Source: Syngnathus acus (Eukaryota > Chordata > Actinopteri > Syngnathiformes > Syngnathidae). From it: 64,000 nucleotides of DNA. This document shows positions 40,620 through 54,400 of the stretch, piece after piece (the first letter of the stretch is position 1; the number at the start of each line of letters is the position of its first letter). The DNA lies in the NCBI RefSeq assembly GCF_901709675.1, contig NC_051106.1, positions 6,892,001-6,956,000 on the forward strand, in the 5' to 3' direction. The notes under the pieces are model-generated. The model made no database searches. It saw only the letters and a list, made by a program, of their open reading frames with translations, and was not told the origin of the DNA. The translations under genes and the position numbers were made by a program.

Positions 40620-43619
40620 CGTGCGGGGAATTACCACAGTCTGTTACATGGATTTCTTCTATTTGCTGTTTAAATATTACTGCAAGTATTGGTGGGCTGT
40701 TCTGTTCATTGACAGCTGATCAATGCATGTTTGCGTGTGTGTGTGTGTCGCAAGTGTCGATGTCCTCCAAGGGAGCGCAATATAACTCCCACACTCCAAA
40801 TAAAATTGTCACCTTTCGAGAACCTTTCTGCAACTTTCCTTTAAGCACGCAGACTTCAAAAAACAAAATCAACCGCGTTCTACCCCCAAATTGACAAAAA
40901 TCCCGCCGCCTCTGCGCACACCGTGCCCCACTTCCCTTTTCACCATCCCCCCAAAGCCTTCCTCCCTTTTTTTTTTGTCAAATAAATTGCTGTGTGACCT
41001 ACTTCCCGTTTTTGCACCGTTCTTCTCATGTTCACATGTTATTGTTTGACACGCGGCTGATTCGCTTTGGGGCAGTAGGGAGAAAGAAAACATAAAAATG
41101 ATGATACAAATGTAAAAAAATAAAAAAGAAAAAAGTGAAGAAATTATACAGCACTGTGTGTTACCCCATTTGACCTTTTTCGCAAAAATACAACAATAGT
41201 AGACAGTATGTTTGCCGCTTTTTAAAATGATAAATACTCTGCTTTTGAGTTTTTAATTGTACTCGAGATGAAAGTACATGGCTGACATATTCTGTGATGA
41301 ACAATAACGTTCATAGAATGTCATGCAGGCAAATCAATTTTGCAGCCTAGTTAAGCAGAAAGCACTGCGCTCTTTTTTTTTTTTTTTTACTAATATGCGT
41401 GACTAATTTATAGACTCGCAATGCAGTTTTGGAACTATTAAGTTGAGCATCGCTGTACCCTTAAAGTCAAGAGTGGTTGTTTATATACGTTCATTTTTGT
41501 ATATGTCCTAGTTTCTGGAGTAGTGTTGTTAGGTTCACTGGAGGTTTACGATAGGAGTTGATTGTACGATAACTTACCGTATGAGGTTTACGCAATTAGA
41601 TCATGTGAGATTCATTCAGAACATACTAATGAGATGATAGTAATTATGAAAAGAGCCACATTAATTGGATGACAAAGAAGTCGACTGTTTTCCCTCCCAC
41701 AACGGCGCAAACAGCCCTTTGTAGTTGCGCGTATGAGCTTTACTACATAGAAACGATGAGTTCACTGTGTGTTGTCAAATGCGCTACATAAATAAAGTTG
41801 CATTGTACTGTATGGCAAGCCTCAGGTAATGAGAGAACTACGAGCCGAAGCTAACTAACTGCTAACTGGCTGCTAACTGGCTAGTTGCCTGTTTTGTCAT
41901 TTCTTACTGCCATGGTTTTGAAACAAATATTTTGCTGATTTTATGTTCTGCAGTCGTTCACAACCTTTGTGAGAATTATGAATGTTTCCAGTGCATGAGC
42001 AATTGTTTAACGCGCCGCCACATCACGGCAGTCCGCTTCCTGTCACAGCGCTAAGAGCGGCCGGGCTAAGCCACTCTTGGCCTACATACGAGCCTAAAAC
42101 AGCAGATTAGGGAACTGTCCTTCTAATCCCATGCACCAGGGCATGTGCCACTGTCGCCATGCAGTCAGCGGCCAATCGGCTTGCCGCGACAGTCACTCTA
42201 GCCCCGCCTCCTCCAATCCATAACATCTCTTTTTTTTGTGGGCATATCTCTATCAAAATAACAGCACACTGAGATTAACACCCTCCCCGCCCCTCCTCCT
42301 ACCAGTTTGAACCACCTGGCTTCCCCTTTGCACTCCCTCACCTAAAGCACCAGTCCTGAGATTAGGGTTAATCTGGACCTTGTGTCATCCCGCATCCATC
42401 CAGCCATCCCGCAGCAACCCCCACACGGCTCCCTCTTTACCAAAGAGGCTTTGCTTTTCAAATCCTTTATGCCTCCATCCTCTCCTTGCGGTGTCTTTTG
42501 CGCCAACTTTTCCCTCCCGCCGCAGCCAATCGGCGAGGCGAGATTCGTGTCCCCGAGCTACGCTGCGAAAGACACGCGAGCGAACTGATTCATTGTTTCC
42601 GCTGCTTTCAATGCGTTCTCAATTGGCCGCCGCTGCTGCCGCCGCTGTGAAAAGTGGGTTGCATGCAGCGGTGGATGGTGCCTTCACGTACAATGGAGGG
42701 ACTTTTAAGTGATTTAAATGGAAGTCTGGAGGAGTCATCCCCTCCAAAAAAATCGCCCATTAAGACAGCCGGGTCCTCGCTCAATCTCAGCCCTCGGGGT
42801 CAAAATGAAGGTTTGGCAATGGTGGCGTCAGCAAACATATTGTTCCCCTGCGTCCTTTTCATCCGTTTGGCTTTGTCTCAGCACATAAATGGCATCTTCT
42901 CCCCCAAGCAAAGTCTCTTCAGGAATAATAATGATAAAAAGAAAGATGGTGGGACGGAGATTGAGCAAAAGATGTAGGCCAGAAATAGTTGGTAAATGGA
43001 GGAGGGGGTTGTAGGGAACGAAAACCCTCTAGCGTTGGTAAAATGCTTGAATGAGAAAAAGACCGCAGACCTTCATAAAAATGTAAAGCATGCATTCACT
43101 GCTCCCTTGGCTTTATGTGGCTGAGGTTTTTGGGTTCACGTCAATGTGGACGTTCTGATGCGGATGTCGATTTTTGGCAGAAAATATTGTCGATTAATCG
43201 GAGTTATTACAATTGCTTAAAAATCCTATTTTATCGCAGGGGCATGACAAATGAAGTCTTGAATGTACGATTAGGACAATAATCCAACTTTTGTCACATG
43301 GCCTAGGTATGACTCCAAATTTGTCACGTCGTTGCATTTTGAATCCGACCCCCCCCCCCCCTTGTGGAGCGTGACGCTACTTTTAACCGACCGTGGCAGA
43401 GCAATCAAAGCCTTTTGTTTTTCACACCGTCCCACCTGCTCGCCGCCACGTCGGAGGGCCCTTTTGAAGCTACGCAAGGCGGCGTGATTTATATTCTAAT
43501 TAGTCCAAAGTGAGACTCAAGCAACGGTGCGATTACACGCCCAAAAATGCTCATTAGACTCGTGAGTCACACAGTTGCTTCCAAACAAACAAACCGCTAC
43601 GTTCGCTCTTCACGAACGA

Positions 43620-43632
43620 CAAGATGGCGGCC
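43620..43632 (+). promoter_or_regulatory. YY1-type motif in CpG-containing DNA
   Basis: caagatggcggcc, a full YY1 match, is surrounded by CpG-bearing sequence (cttcacgaacgacaag before, ggcgtgccgag after). This would suit a TATA-less promoter, possibly of the mir-124 host RNA, but no transcript is visible. Confidence 0.3.
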
Positions 43633-45294
43633 GGCGTGCCGAGTTCACAATGCAGCGCGCTGCGTGTGTTTATTCATTTCCAGGTCACTTGATAATCGCT
43701 TTGATACTTAAAGCACATCTGCACATCGCTCTGCTCTCGTTGGCTCACAATGAAAAAGCTGCAAGCTGGCGTACGCATTAAATCCTGCGGCACAACACAC
43801 ACACAACGCACAAGCCTACACAGGCATGTACACACACAAGTGCCCATTAGAGGGCATGAGCAGAATGGTATATATACAAACACACACACACGCAGGTGAA
43901 TTCTTTGATAACCGTACTCATTTACAACATGCGCTGTCGCCGTATTGAGGGAATGTTTTGGTGCTGCTGTTTTGGTTAGCAACTAAGCTGCTACCGAATG
44001 TATTGACTATTGATGTTTTTTGCAATCAAGCAGGTCACAACGATAATGCTATGCATTGTTTTGCTGTAGTTGGTTGCACACGATGATGCCGCAGACAACC
44101 AGGCATTGTTTGGTAGTGTTTGCGTTTCTTACACCCCCCCTGCTACCTTTTTTCCTCCTTCTCCCGACACCGCAATCATCCTGCATCAACAGGCAGGTGA
44201 ACCTGTCTCTTGGTTCATCTCTTTCTCTATTTCCTGCGCTCTTTCTTTCTGCCCCCCCCCGTCCTCACTCTTTGCTCCATTTTCATACGTGCGCTCGCAC
44301 TCCCCTCGTGTCGGGGTAATTACCTAGCATTTGCATTGCAAAGTCGCCCATGCCGCCCTCAGCTCCTCCGCAGGTGATTGAGCTTCATTTCCCCGCCAGA
44401 TAAGAGAGCCAGGAAGAGAGGGAGTTTAAAAAAGGAGAGATAGGGAATTGCAGCAGGCTGTGATGTTATTCTGGCTCGCGGTACATGTGCGGAAACAACA
44501 CCCTGACTTTTCGTCACTTGTAGAGCGTACAGGATGAGGCATTAGCCGCCCACACTTAAATAATCATCCTTATTAGCATCATATCGCTCGGCTGAAATCA
44601 TACAGGCCCTCAGGCGTGGACTTTCATTTTCTGCATTTTTCAAGATCATGACGCAGACAATCAGTGTGATAATCAGTTAGTTTCTTTAAGCGCTAAATAT
44701 TTCGTAGCCGTAATGACGACATGAGCCCGAAGGCAACCGATGGAAAATTCTCCGGATCTCACATTTGCTGAGTCATCAACTTGCTTGATATTGACTGACT
44801 TTAGTATGTTTGTCATTGGATTAGCTTAATTTTTAAGTACAATTATCTGAGAGTTCAAATATAATCAATGGGCTCCAACAATTCCTGACCAATAATGGTA
44901 GCATCCCTTGCTAGCATCCTTTGCTAGCATCCGGTATTAACTATCACGTCTCAAAGCAAATAAATGACGGTCATTGTTGAATTAAAGTAACACGTGTTTT
45001 GAAAATGTTACAAAGTGTCAACATCATTAACTGCGATGGGTTGGTTCGAAGTTGGCTGTCGCTGCATGACGTAGCAACGCTACATTGAATCAAACATAAC
45101 CGGCTAAATGGTTTGTTTACAGATCATTTACTGTATTTGCATTATTTGGGATCCCGCCTACATTTATTTTGCATGCGCTTTAACAAGCTATTATTCTCCT
45201 TTTCTGGATTAACGCCTTCGAAACAACAACAAGAAAAAAATCCACAGCAGCAGGCCGCGCTCCAACCTGCGAAGAGGCCTCTGAGTGCCGCCGA

Positions 45295-45444
45295 ATGGCT
45301 CGAGCTCATTTGCATGCACGCCACCGCCGATATTTATTTAAATTTAATTTCATTCCCGCACGCGGTGTGGCGTAGGCTTTTGTGCCAGAGTCATATTAAC
45401 CCCTTGACTCGTTATTATGCGGTGCACGGCGTAGCCCACGCGCC
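45295..45444 (+). promoter_or_regulatory. Probable msrA promoter region
   Basis: Contains an octamer motif (atttgcat, 45308-45315), an A/T-rich element (atatttatttaaattt), then CpG-bearing DNA up to the first candidate ATG at 45445. The start site is not defined. Confidence 0.3.
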
Positions 45445-48400
45445 ATGAATATTCATATCCGTGGCGCTTTCCAGCGGCCGCCCTCGCCCCCAACGCCCTC
45501 CTCCCCACCCTCATGCTATGGCTGCTCGCAAGTGTGCCACGCTCAGCCATTTGTCTCTCCCTGCCGTCTCGCTACCAGCTCCACTACGCTGAGGCTTAAG
45601 AACATGTCAGATAAGACGCAGATGCCGAGCAGGGAGTGCGCCCTCGCCGGACGACAGGAGAAAATGGCTGTCGCAGGTAATTAATGTCATGTCAAGGTGA
45701 GGTCGTGGTGGTGGTGGATTTTGTTGTGCCTCAACTTTGGCAGAAATAATGAGCAGACACTTAAATGTGCTGCTGGTATGTGTTCACTATAAACGATCAT
45801 GGGAAACATGGGAGTGGGCGCTACGATGCCAAAAAAAAAATAGGCTTCTTCACTTCCCACAAAATTATGATTTATTCTTAGAATCAAACGTGTTGCGTGT
45901 TGTGTGAAACATTGGCGTTCCTCGTCATCACCTGCCTTTCTTCTCGCCAAAGTGCATCACGGGACGATGGTTCCAGAGGGCCCATCTGGGCATTACTCGC
46001 ATGAAGGCTCCGCCCCGTCATACGTTCCCGCGCCGTCTGTCCGAGCAGCTCGGAGACGCCGCATGCCGCAAATCTGTTCCACCCTCTTTTCACGGCAGGG
46101 GCAGCTTAGTTTATTTGAGTGCGGCCCTGGTGGGAGTTGTTTGCAAGCACGCTCAATTATCGCTTTCTGTACATATGCACCCCCCGTCTTTTTAAAATAA
46201 AGACCCCTTCTATTGAAGATGTTCATTTGCTCTCCTCCTCCTTTCCTTGACTCGCGAGCGTCTTTCCTATGTACTCGCTAACCTTGGCGCAAACGATCCA
46301 GCAGATTGCTACATGGTAGGGGCACACCAGGTTGGGCTCCAACTCTCAACCAAACTCTCCCTAGATGAGCCAATTCAGTCCTGTGCCATCCAACTAATAG
46401 CCCATATTTATTGTGACCACTTCTGACGCAACCCTGCTCACTGAACTTCTGGAAAGCAGACAATAGCGGCTCTCAAAGTCAAAAAAAACTTCACTAGACA
46501 AGGAGTTTGACAAATGAGCCACAACAGCAAGCCGCAGCTACATTGTTTTGTTCATTTGGCTGTTCCCCGTCTTGCCTCCCCTCCCCTTGTTACCCCTATT
46601 CCGCCTCACCCCCCTTCCCATCCTCCCATGCAGCAGACGGTAGTTGGCACCAGTATAAAGCTTCAGCCTCCTCCGACGACTCATGCCTAGTTCGCTGCCA
46701 ACCTGTGAGAAGCTGGGAAGGGCTAAGAGGGAATGGATTTTTCGTTCTTGGGGGAGGTATGGGGGGTGGACAAAACGAGCAGCCTGGAAATCAACCTTGC
46801 CGTCACCGGTTTTGGCATTATCGTGATATCACAAAATGAAAAAAAAATACTGGTCATTGTTTTGTTTTGGATAGCCTTGAAAAAAATAATTCCAAGTGAA
46901 AAAAAAAAAATCTAGCAAATTTTTTTTTTTAAATAACTTTTTGTATTAGGAATGCATAACACACATATGATTTGGAAGGGGGGGACCTGGCACAGCCTGG
47001 ACCTCATCCAGCCTCTCTTTCCGAGGGAAGGGGGGAACACACCCACTTGCAAAAGCTGCTGTGAGAACAATCAGATTGCGTGCTTGCGTTGGGTAGAAAA
47101 GCGGAAGGTATGACGGCAAAGGCGTGCAAATTGAAGATGCTGAACAGCTGGCTGAAGCGAAAACAGGGCGGCTTGCAAACAGCTCTATTTAGTAGCATTT
47201 CTTTTTTCCTCCAGTGTCATCACTTTGCCGCTTGTTAGATTTGCATTAGTGGGCTTGTTACGTTCACCGAGAACATAAAGCAGAAGGCTCCAGCTTGTGT
47301 TTTGATCACAGTTTATTGTTGCAAAATGTTTTAGTTGGGATAACATAAGTTTCTGTGTGCACGGTGCTGCCACCTACAGAATTGGAGGGGAATTGCATGA
47401 CCCAAATCACTCAAACGAGCATACGAGTTTTTTCTTTAGGTATCCAATATACAAAATATCCCAATATAATTTTTTTTCAGTCTCTTGGGACTACTAGACT
47501 GGACAAAAAAAATCTGTTGTTAAGCTTTGAGTAATCTCATCTGAAATGTAGTGCGCAGTAAGCACAGGTCTTTGGCCCACTGTTACAGGATAAAAACATC
47601 CACAAAAGGAACTATTTTATCTTTTTCCATTCAACTTTTAATTCAGGTCATTGCCATCACGTCTCTGTAAGCAGCTCGAGAGTTATCTGGCGTTGACCTT
47701 GGAGCAAGTGTCCATTATTGGTGTGTGCCTAAGCTCTTAGTGCACCCATTGGCCTGTTTATCTGCCGACTATTAGTGGTTGCCGTACCAACCGGGCCTCG
47801 CTTAGCGGAGATTTACACGCTAAGTCACCTCAGTCTTCTTAGCCGAGTCTAATCCCACTCGCACATCTGTGGACTGCGCCGACATCACATGCGCTCCTAC
47901 TTTGCGCGCACTGACTTTTTTTAGCCCGCTAATTCCATGTAGCGCCATTAGCCAAGCGCCAGACCTGTTCAGCCCTCCTCGGCAGTTGCGATGGCCTTTT
48001 GCATGCAAAGTGTTATTTGTGAAGTGAAAAGCTTTTGTTAATTGTTCCCTCTATCTTTCCCCACTTGTTTCCCAACGCAGACAAGCATGCAGTCAACCAG
48101 AACACTACCGTGGAGCCTTTTCCTCAAGGCATGGGCACGATCATGTTTGGTAAATGCTTCAATCACATTTTTCCACGGTCAGTAATCGCCCGCAAGATTG
48201 AACGGCGCCACAGCAAGACTGATGTTTACGTGCAGGTATGGGTTGTTTCTGGGGTGCCGAGAGGCTTTTTTGGAGAGTTTCTGGGGTCTTCTCCACCCAG
48301 GTGGGCTTTGCCGGCGGCTTCACACCCAACCCCACCTACGAAGAAGTCTGCTCAGGTAAAAGCTAACCCTTGATGTTTTGCTACTGATGACTTTCAAGCG

Positions 48401-51400
48401 CAATTTCTTGTGAGGAATGCAACGGCGAGACGCTTCATCATTTTTTGATCTGTCGTTTGGCATGATGCGCCAGAAAAAGTCCCACAGTCGGACTCGTTAT
48501 AGCTCTCGCGTCTGCTCTCTGCCTTCCCTTCATCTTGCAGGCAAACTCGGAATGCACCGCTCCAGATGGGCTGCGTATACCCCCTCCCACCCCTCCCTTC
48601 TACCATCCCCACCCACCCATGACCTACTTGTACGGATCGGCTGCGTTCTGCGCTGTACTGCGGCGTTTCTCGGCAGAGGTTAGCGCGTACGAAGCGCCAT
48701 CACCCTTCCCCGAGACTGCCATTTGGCACCAGCTGAAATCTCAAAGCCCTCAAACATGCCCGTTACCTGTGTGTGCGTGCGTGCGCTTCCTCATCAAGAT
48801 TCTAATAGATCCATGTAGGGCATTGATATATAATTCAAATGAAGATGTCTGGCTCTGTTTGGTACGCTTTAATTATGAACTCCTCGCGCTTTCCGAAAGG
48901 CGCGACTGCGGCGTCCCGACGGCGGGCAAAGTGGGATCGGACACGGAAAGGACGAAGAAGGCGCTTTGAGCTTTTGGCTGGCAGACTTTCTGAGCGAAAG
49001 CCTTTCAAGGGATTGTGCGTCAGCTATAGGATGGAGCTGGATGACAGCTCGAGCTTGAGGGGGAGGGCGGGAATAAACTTTCTGACGGGAAAGAACATCC
49101 GAAGTAAAGAACGTCTGGAAGAGAAGGTGCAGGCGTCGCTCCAGTGGCCGTGACGGAGCGGAACGACGGCCGCGGTGAAGAGCTGTCAACACAACACGGT
49201 CGGAACGGTCAGAGAGAAGGACGGGACTGATGGTAGCCGCGAGTAAAAGCTACATAAGGATTAAAGGGCAGACTGAAAAATGGTAATGTGACAAAAGAGG
49301 TTAAGTCATTGTCAGGGAACAATATTAGATGCAAAGGCCCCCTTTGAAAAATTTGCCTCTGTCACCAGTTTAATTTAATGCCAGAAAATAAACAAGAAGT
49401 CGGCCATTTTGGATCTGCTGGGGAAAATGAACAAGGTGTCGGCCATTTTGGGTCTGCAGGAGAAATTGTCCAAATGAGCCCCAATTGGAAAACAGATGAA
49501 TAAATCACAACATTTATTATTTATTACAATTACAAGCATTGAAATTTCAATCAGGATTGAGAACACAGTTGTGCTCACAGAGTTGCAACGAAAATAAAAG
49601 AACAGAGGAGTTCAAGACTTTGACAGTTTGAAGGGAGTTAAAAACAAAGTTTTGACTACAGGGGGTTGAGAGGACAGGATACTTTGTCAAAGTCACTGCA
49701 GCATCCGTCCCGACGCGTGCTTCCCTCGAGGCGTTTTTTCGCACCTGCCTCGTACAGTTGGCTCAGATTGAACGCTTCATTTAGCCCCTCGGTGAAGTTT
49801 GTTTGGACAGGTGCGAATGCCGCAATCAAACACAACCGATCAAAACAACTGCATGGAGAACATGTTGAAGAGTGATGCTGATGGTGACAAAAAAATAAAA
49901 CGTTTACAGTGTACTGGTTTGCTTTTTACGTGGTTCGGGACCGTGAGATCGATGCACATGAATTTGAGCCTTAATTGTTAAATTGATTTTTTTGGTATCG
50001 ATTAATCGCCGAAAGAATCACCGGATGAATCAATTATTCAAATGATGATTAGATGCAGGTCTAAATTCGATGTGTGCTTTGTATTGCAGGTCTGACAGGA
50101 CACACTGAAGTGGTGAGGGTGGTCTTTTCTCCTGAAGAAATAAGTCTGGAGGAGCTGCTGAAACTCTTCTGGGAGAACCACGATCCGACACAAGGTAGGA
50201 GGGCTCGCACGCACACACTCCCCCCCCCCCAAATAAAAAAATAAATAAAAAAATGCAAAGCACACTAGAGGCATCCCAAAGGGGACACGGGCAGCGTATT
50301 GGAGCAGAAGGATGATGCCCAGACGTGTACGTTCTGGTGGGGGTCCTGTGGGTGGATGTCAATGGCAGACAGTGTTAATGTGTCTGACATCCAGCCATCC
50401 ATGGAGAGATGCCAGTGTGGCGCGTGATGCCCCCCACCCCTCCAAATATCATATATACATGACATATGAGTCAATATTTAAAATATAAATACAGTCGTAC
50501 CTTAACTGACCTTTCAAATGATGTTAGATTGCCATTTATTTCTTACAGTCACCAAAATCACACCACATATTTAATAAATTATAATATTGTAAAATAGAAT
50601 AATAAAACTGGTTAAAATAGAAATCAACTGGTTTTAAAGAGTGAAATTAAACCAGATTAGCAGTTGTTCCTTTGCAAGTGTTTTTCATTTTGTATTTGAG
50701 TTTTGACTGGTTTTCCCCATTAAAATAAATGGCAAAGATTTCTTATTAGGATGAAAATGTTAATGAGTTTAAATAATTTTATATTGTCTGTCTACATGTA
50801 GTTCTCTGTTTTATTTTTACTTCGACAGTTTTTGCATTGTTGTTACTCTTCTATCATGCCGTTACAAAAATAATTATATTAATTTTTGGGCAGTAAGTTT
50901 GGTTAAAAACTTTGTCCTGCTCACTGGAAGGGATATAAGAAGGAAAATGGACTGGGAGAGCGTTGGATGAGGAAGAGGAGGCAAAGAGCTACTCTGCTCA
51001 CTCACATGGAATGGAAAGGCGAAGCGAAAAAGAGGCTGGGGGTAGGACGCAAGCTGGGAGGGGGCTGAATCAAAGATTTATAGGCATGCTTGTCACCACG
51101 CACGCACACACGAGCATGCACACACACACCACATGTACTCGGTGACATTACTTTAGTTCATGCCGTCATGTTTTGCGTCCGTCATGATTGCACTTACATA
51201 TTCAGCATGACCCAAATACAGCCACGCATCAACTCCGGAACAAACTAAAGCGGATAAAGGTCTTTTATTGTCAGGATGTGCGTTTTTTATTGGCTGGTTA
51301 CATTTGCTCCTGAGTGATTAAAATTATTAATCATAGAAAAACCAGTGGCCTAGGTTGGGCCATTCAGGGAAGCAAGAGGCAAAACCGGCCATCACGGAGA

Positions 51401-54400
51401 AGTGGTTCGGTTTGTTCAAGTCATTGGTGGAGAAACACACACTTCCATTAGAACCTACTTGAGATAATTAAAACTTGACTTGGTACTTTAATTTCACACT
51501 TCAGCCACTCCAGAGGCTCAACTACACTATTTGTATATACAAAATTAAAATGGATCTCGATGAGAAATTTCAAAATCGGACATTAATCGGCGACATGGTG
51601 AATGTAAAATGACTTTCATATTTTTTTGCGTCACGCAATCAAGGATGAGAAGGGAGCGGGGGGGGCTGAAGGGGTCATCAAGGTCATCCCAAAACAGTGG
51701 CGCTACATTGGAGCTGCAGCTTGTGTTGTGTGTCGACTCCGTGGGCAAAGACGCACCAAGGGGGCCGTGCTGATGTAGTCATGCGTTTCCCCTGACTCAC
51801 AGCCTTGCCTTCCTCTCATGTTTTATTTAGGGCCGGCGCCATTTATTGTCTATGCGCTCCAATCCACAGGAAAGAACGTCACATTTTTCGTATATATTCT
51901 TTGACTTCCCGAGTACGCCATTGAGGCCTCACATTCATCCACCCCACCACCACCGATTCGAGGTTAAAAAAAAAAAAAAAACTCCTCTGATTTGACAAAT
52001 GTGGCGTGATGTGGCCCGCTGGCTGTGCCTTCACGCGTGCTTAAGCTCCAATTTATTCCGTCCACCTTATAGTGATGCACTCGGAAGAGAATAGCAGAGT
52101 GGAGGAAGTTCATCACTTATATATACAAAGTCAGGAGTTTGTGATTTTGGGGCTGGAGGGGGGGGGGGGAGCCACGGGGGGGAGCCCACCCTCACTCACT
52201 TTGTCGTCGGCTGGCACGTATGGATGCATGTTCCGCCTGTTTCGATATTGTGCGCCGCTCCGCTTTGCCTCAGTTCAAAGGGGTTTAGTCCCGACAACGT
52301 GATGTCGGGGCTCGCGTCGTCTCCGCCAATCCCGGCCCGGATAGCAACATTAGCAGCCAATCAGAAACTTCCAGCAGCCATTGCCGTGTGCCCTCTTTCC
52401 ATATTCAGCAACGCTAGTCTCAATCTGCTGGCTTCTCTGGGATGTTGCATAAAGACGACCCCCCTTCGCCCCCCCCCCCTACCCCTCTTATTCCACCAAC
52501 CTACCAAAAGAATCAAAGCTCCCTTATGTCTCGTGTTATGACGACGCTTCAATAATGCAACCTCACACATGAGCGCACGGCGACAAACTCATAAAAGTGA
52601 CATCGGTGTGTCAAAGTGCATCGGCGGTGGAGGCAGGAAACACCGTTTGATATTTGCGATGGCAAGTCACCCAACTTATTCCCACTTTAATTGCTCATAG
52701 TTCATAAGAAGGCCTTGATTTAAAAAAAATAATCCCCTCAATGTTTTCCCCTGTGGAACATCTTTTCGAGCTGCTCCAACATTTCTCATCCCTCTTTGCG
52801 CTAAGCTCCACAATCAGCTTATTATTCCCCTAACCCAACCAAACATGCTCCAATTCTACTTTTTTTTTTCTTTTTTTTTTTTTTTAAACGCATACCTCCA
52901 ATCCTCCATTCCCATCGCAGCCTTGTCTTACCTGCCCCTTCCCTTTCCTTCATTGCGGCGGGCCCACAAGGCAAACGAGTGAGCGAACGAACGAACGTGC
53001 GGCCCGGCCCGTCAGCAGAGCGGCGCGGTTGAGTCGACGGCTCCCCGAGGCCATCCGCTCGCCACATAAACACTCTCGCATCCCTTCGCTCTTCTTTTAT
53101 CTCTTAGTCACTCTCTCCTCCCAGCTCCCCACCCCCCCAACATCATCCCTGCGCTTCCTTGGCTCCCCTCCTCCACACCCGCCGCTGTTCATCTTAACAA
53201 GCGAGGCCTTTACCCCCCCCCCCTCCTCTTTGTCTCCTTTTCTTCGTCTTCCCTCCATCCTCGCTCTTTTTTGAGGCCATGTACTATTTATGATATGACT
53301 TACTGATGCTGCGTCAGTGAAGGTGCATTCACCGTTCTTGATGTTTGATCGTGCGCGCACATACGTGCACACTTTGACCGATAAATAAAACAAGATTTGT
53401 TTCGACGAGGTTTTGTTTCTTCGCAAATACACGCGGAAGCTAATCCACTGGTTTGGCAACGTATTATAGTTTAGACTCTCCGATTTGTTTGCAAGCAGCC
53501 TGCCAATGTGAACATGAAGCAATCTGGAGCATCTTCTTTCATGTTTCATGAGCATCATTTAGTTGTGGAGCGAGATAAAAATTGCAGATCCAAATTGTTT
53601 TATTGCAAGAATATTTTTGCCTATGTTTTCCTTAGGTTCTTTGTGAATAATGCATAAACACCAGTGAAAATTTTATACTCATGCCCGAGGGTTAATCTTC
53701 AGGGTGTCAGCATATCTTTAAAAATTTAAATTTCCAAAAGAAAGTCCTTGATTATCCTTAAAATTTACTTTTAATCTGTAAACCCGCCATTCAAAACGTT
53801 GTCCAATAGTGTTGAAATAATAAAAAAAAAATATATATAATACATCTAGCTGTGATCCTAGTAAAGCTGTTTCAAATGTTTTTTTATTCTACACAAAAAC
53901 ACTATTTTCAAAAATAGTGTGATTTGATTTGGTGCTAATCCAAATTATGTTTCAGTTTTAGAGGGCTACAATTCCAAGTTATCCATTTGAACTTATTTCC
54001 AGCATCCCAACTGCCAAGTCTGAGCTTCAGATGATGCATTTTTTTTTTTTTTTTTTTTTTAAACAAATGCAACAAACCCACATTGGCTATTATTGCGGCA
54101 AGAAAATGATCCAATCCCAAAATAGAAACCAATCACCCCATCTGCTAAATCATACTTGGTCGCCGTTGTCCCGGACAAATGAGCATGAATATTCCCCAAT
54201 AATCATATCTTCACCCCAGCTGGCTGCGACACACGCCAATTCCCTTTTGGGGGTCCCCCCCGTGTCGCCCTGAATCTCCACATTGCCTCAATTTAGGGGA
54301 CTCTTCCCCCACCTTCTTTAAAAAAAAAAAAAAAAAGAAAACCCCATAGGAGATCACCTTGAACTTTGACCCTGACCCTTGCCATCCCCACACTACCCCC

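Larger units (their letters stand above)
36376..45444. other. Intergenic region, probable mir-124 upstream region
   Basis: About 9 kb with no recognisable coding exon. It contains GT/CA tracts (37263, 38935, 40578), homopolymers, C-rich runs, and compositionally complex stretches (39700-39960, 42000-42220, 44330-44760) that could be conserved non-coding elements. The promoter of the right-to-left mir-124 transcript and the msrA promoter both fall here. A YY1 motif is at 43620. Confidence 0.5.

Noticed and set aside
42380-42977. Overlapping open frames of about 110 codons
   Set aside because: Ser/Pro/Ala-rich from C-rich DNA; no motif or exon structure.
48150-48235. Reading through the donor after msrA exon 2 as a single long exon
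   Set aside because: The read-through frame loses the GCFWG motif; splicing 48149 to 48236 restores [11 protein letters not shown] exactly.
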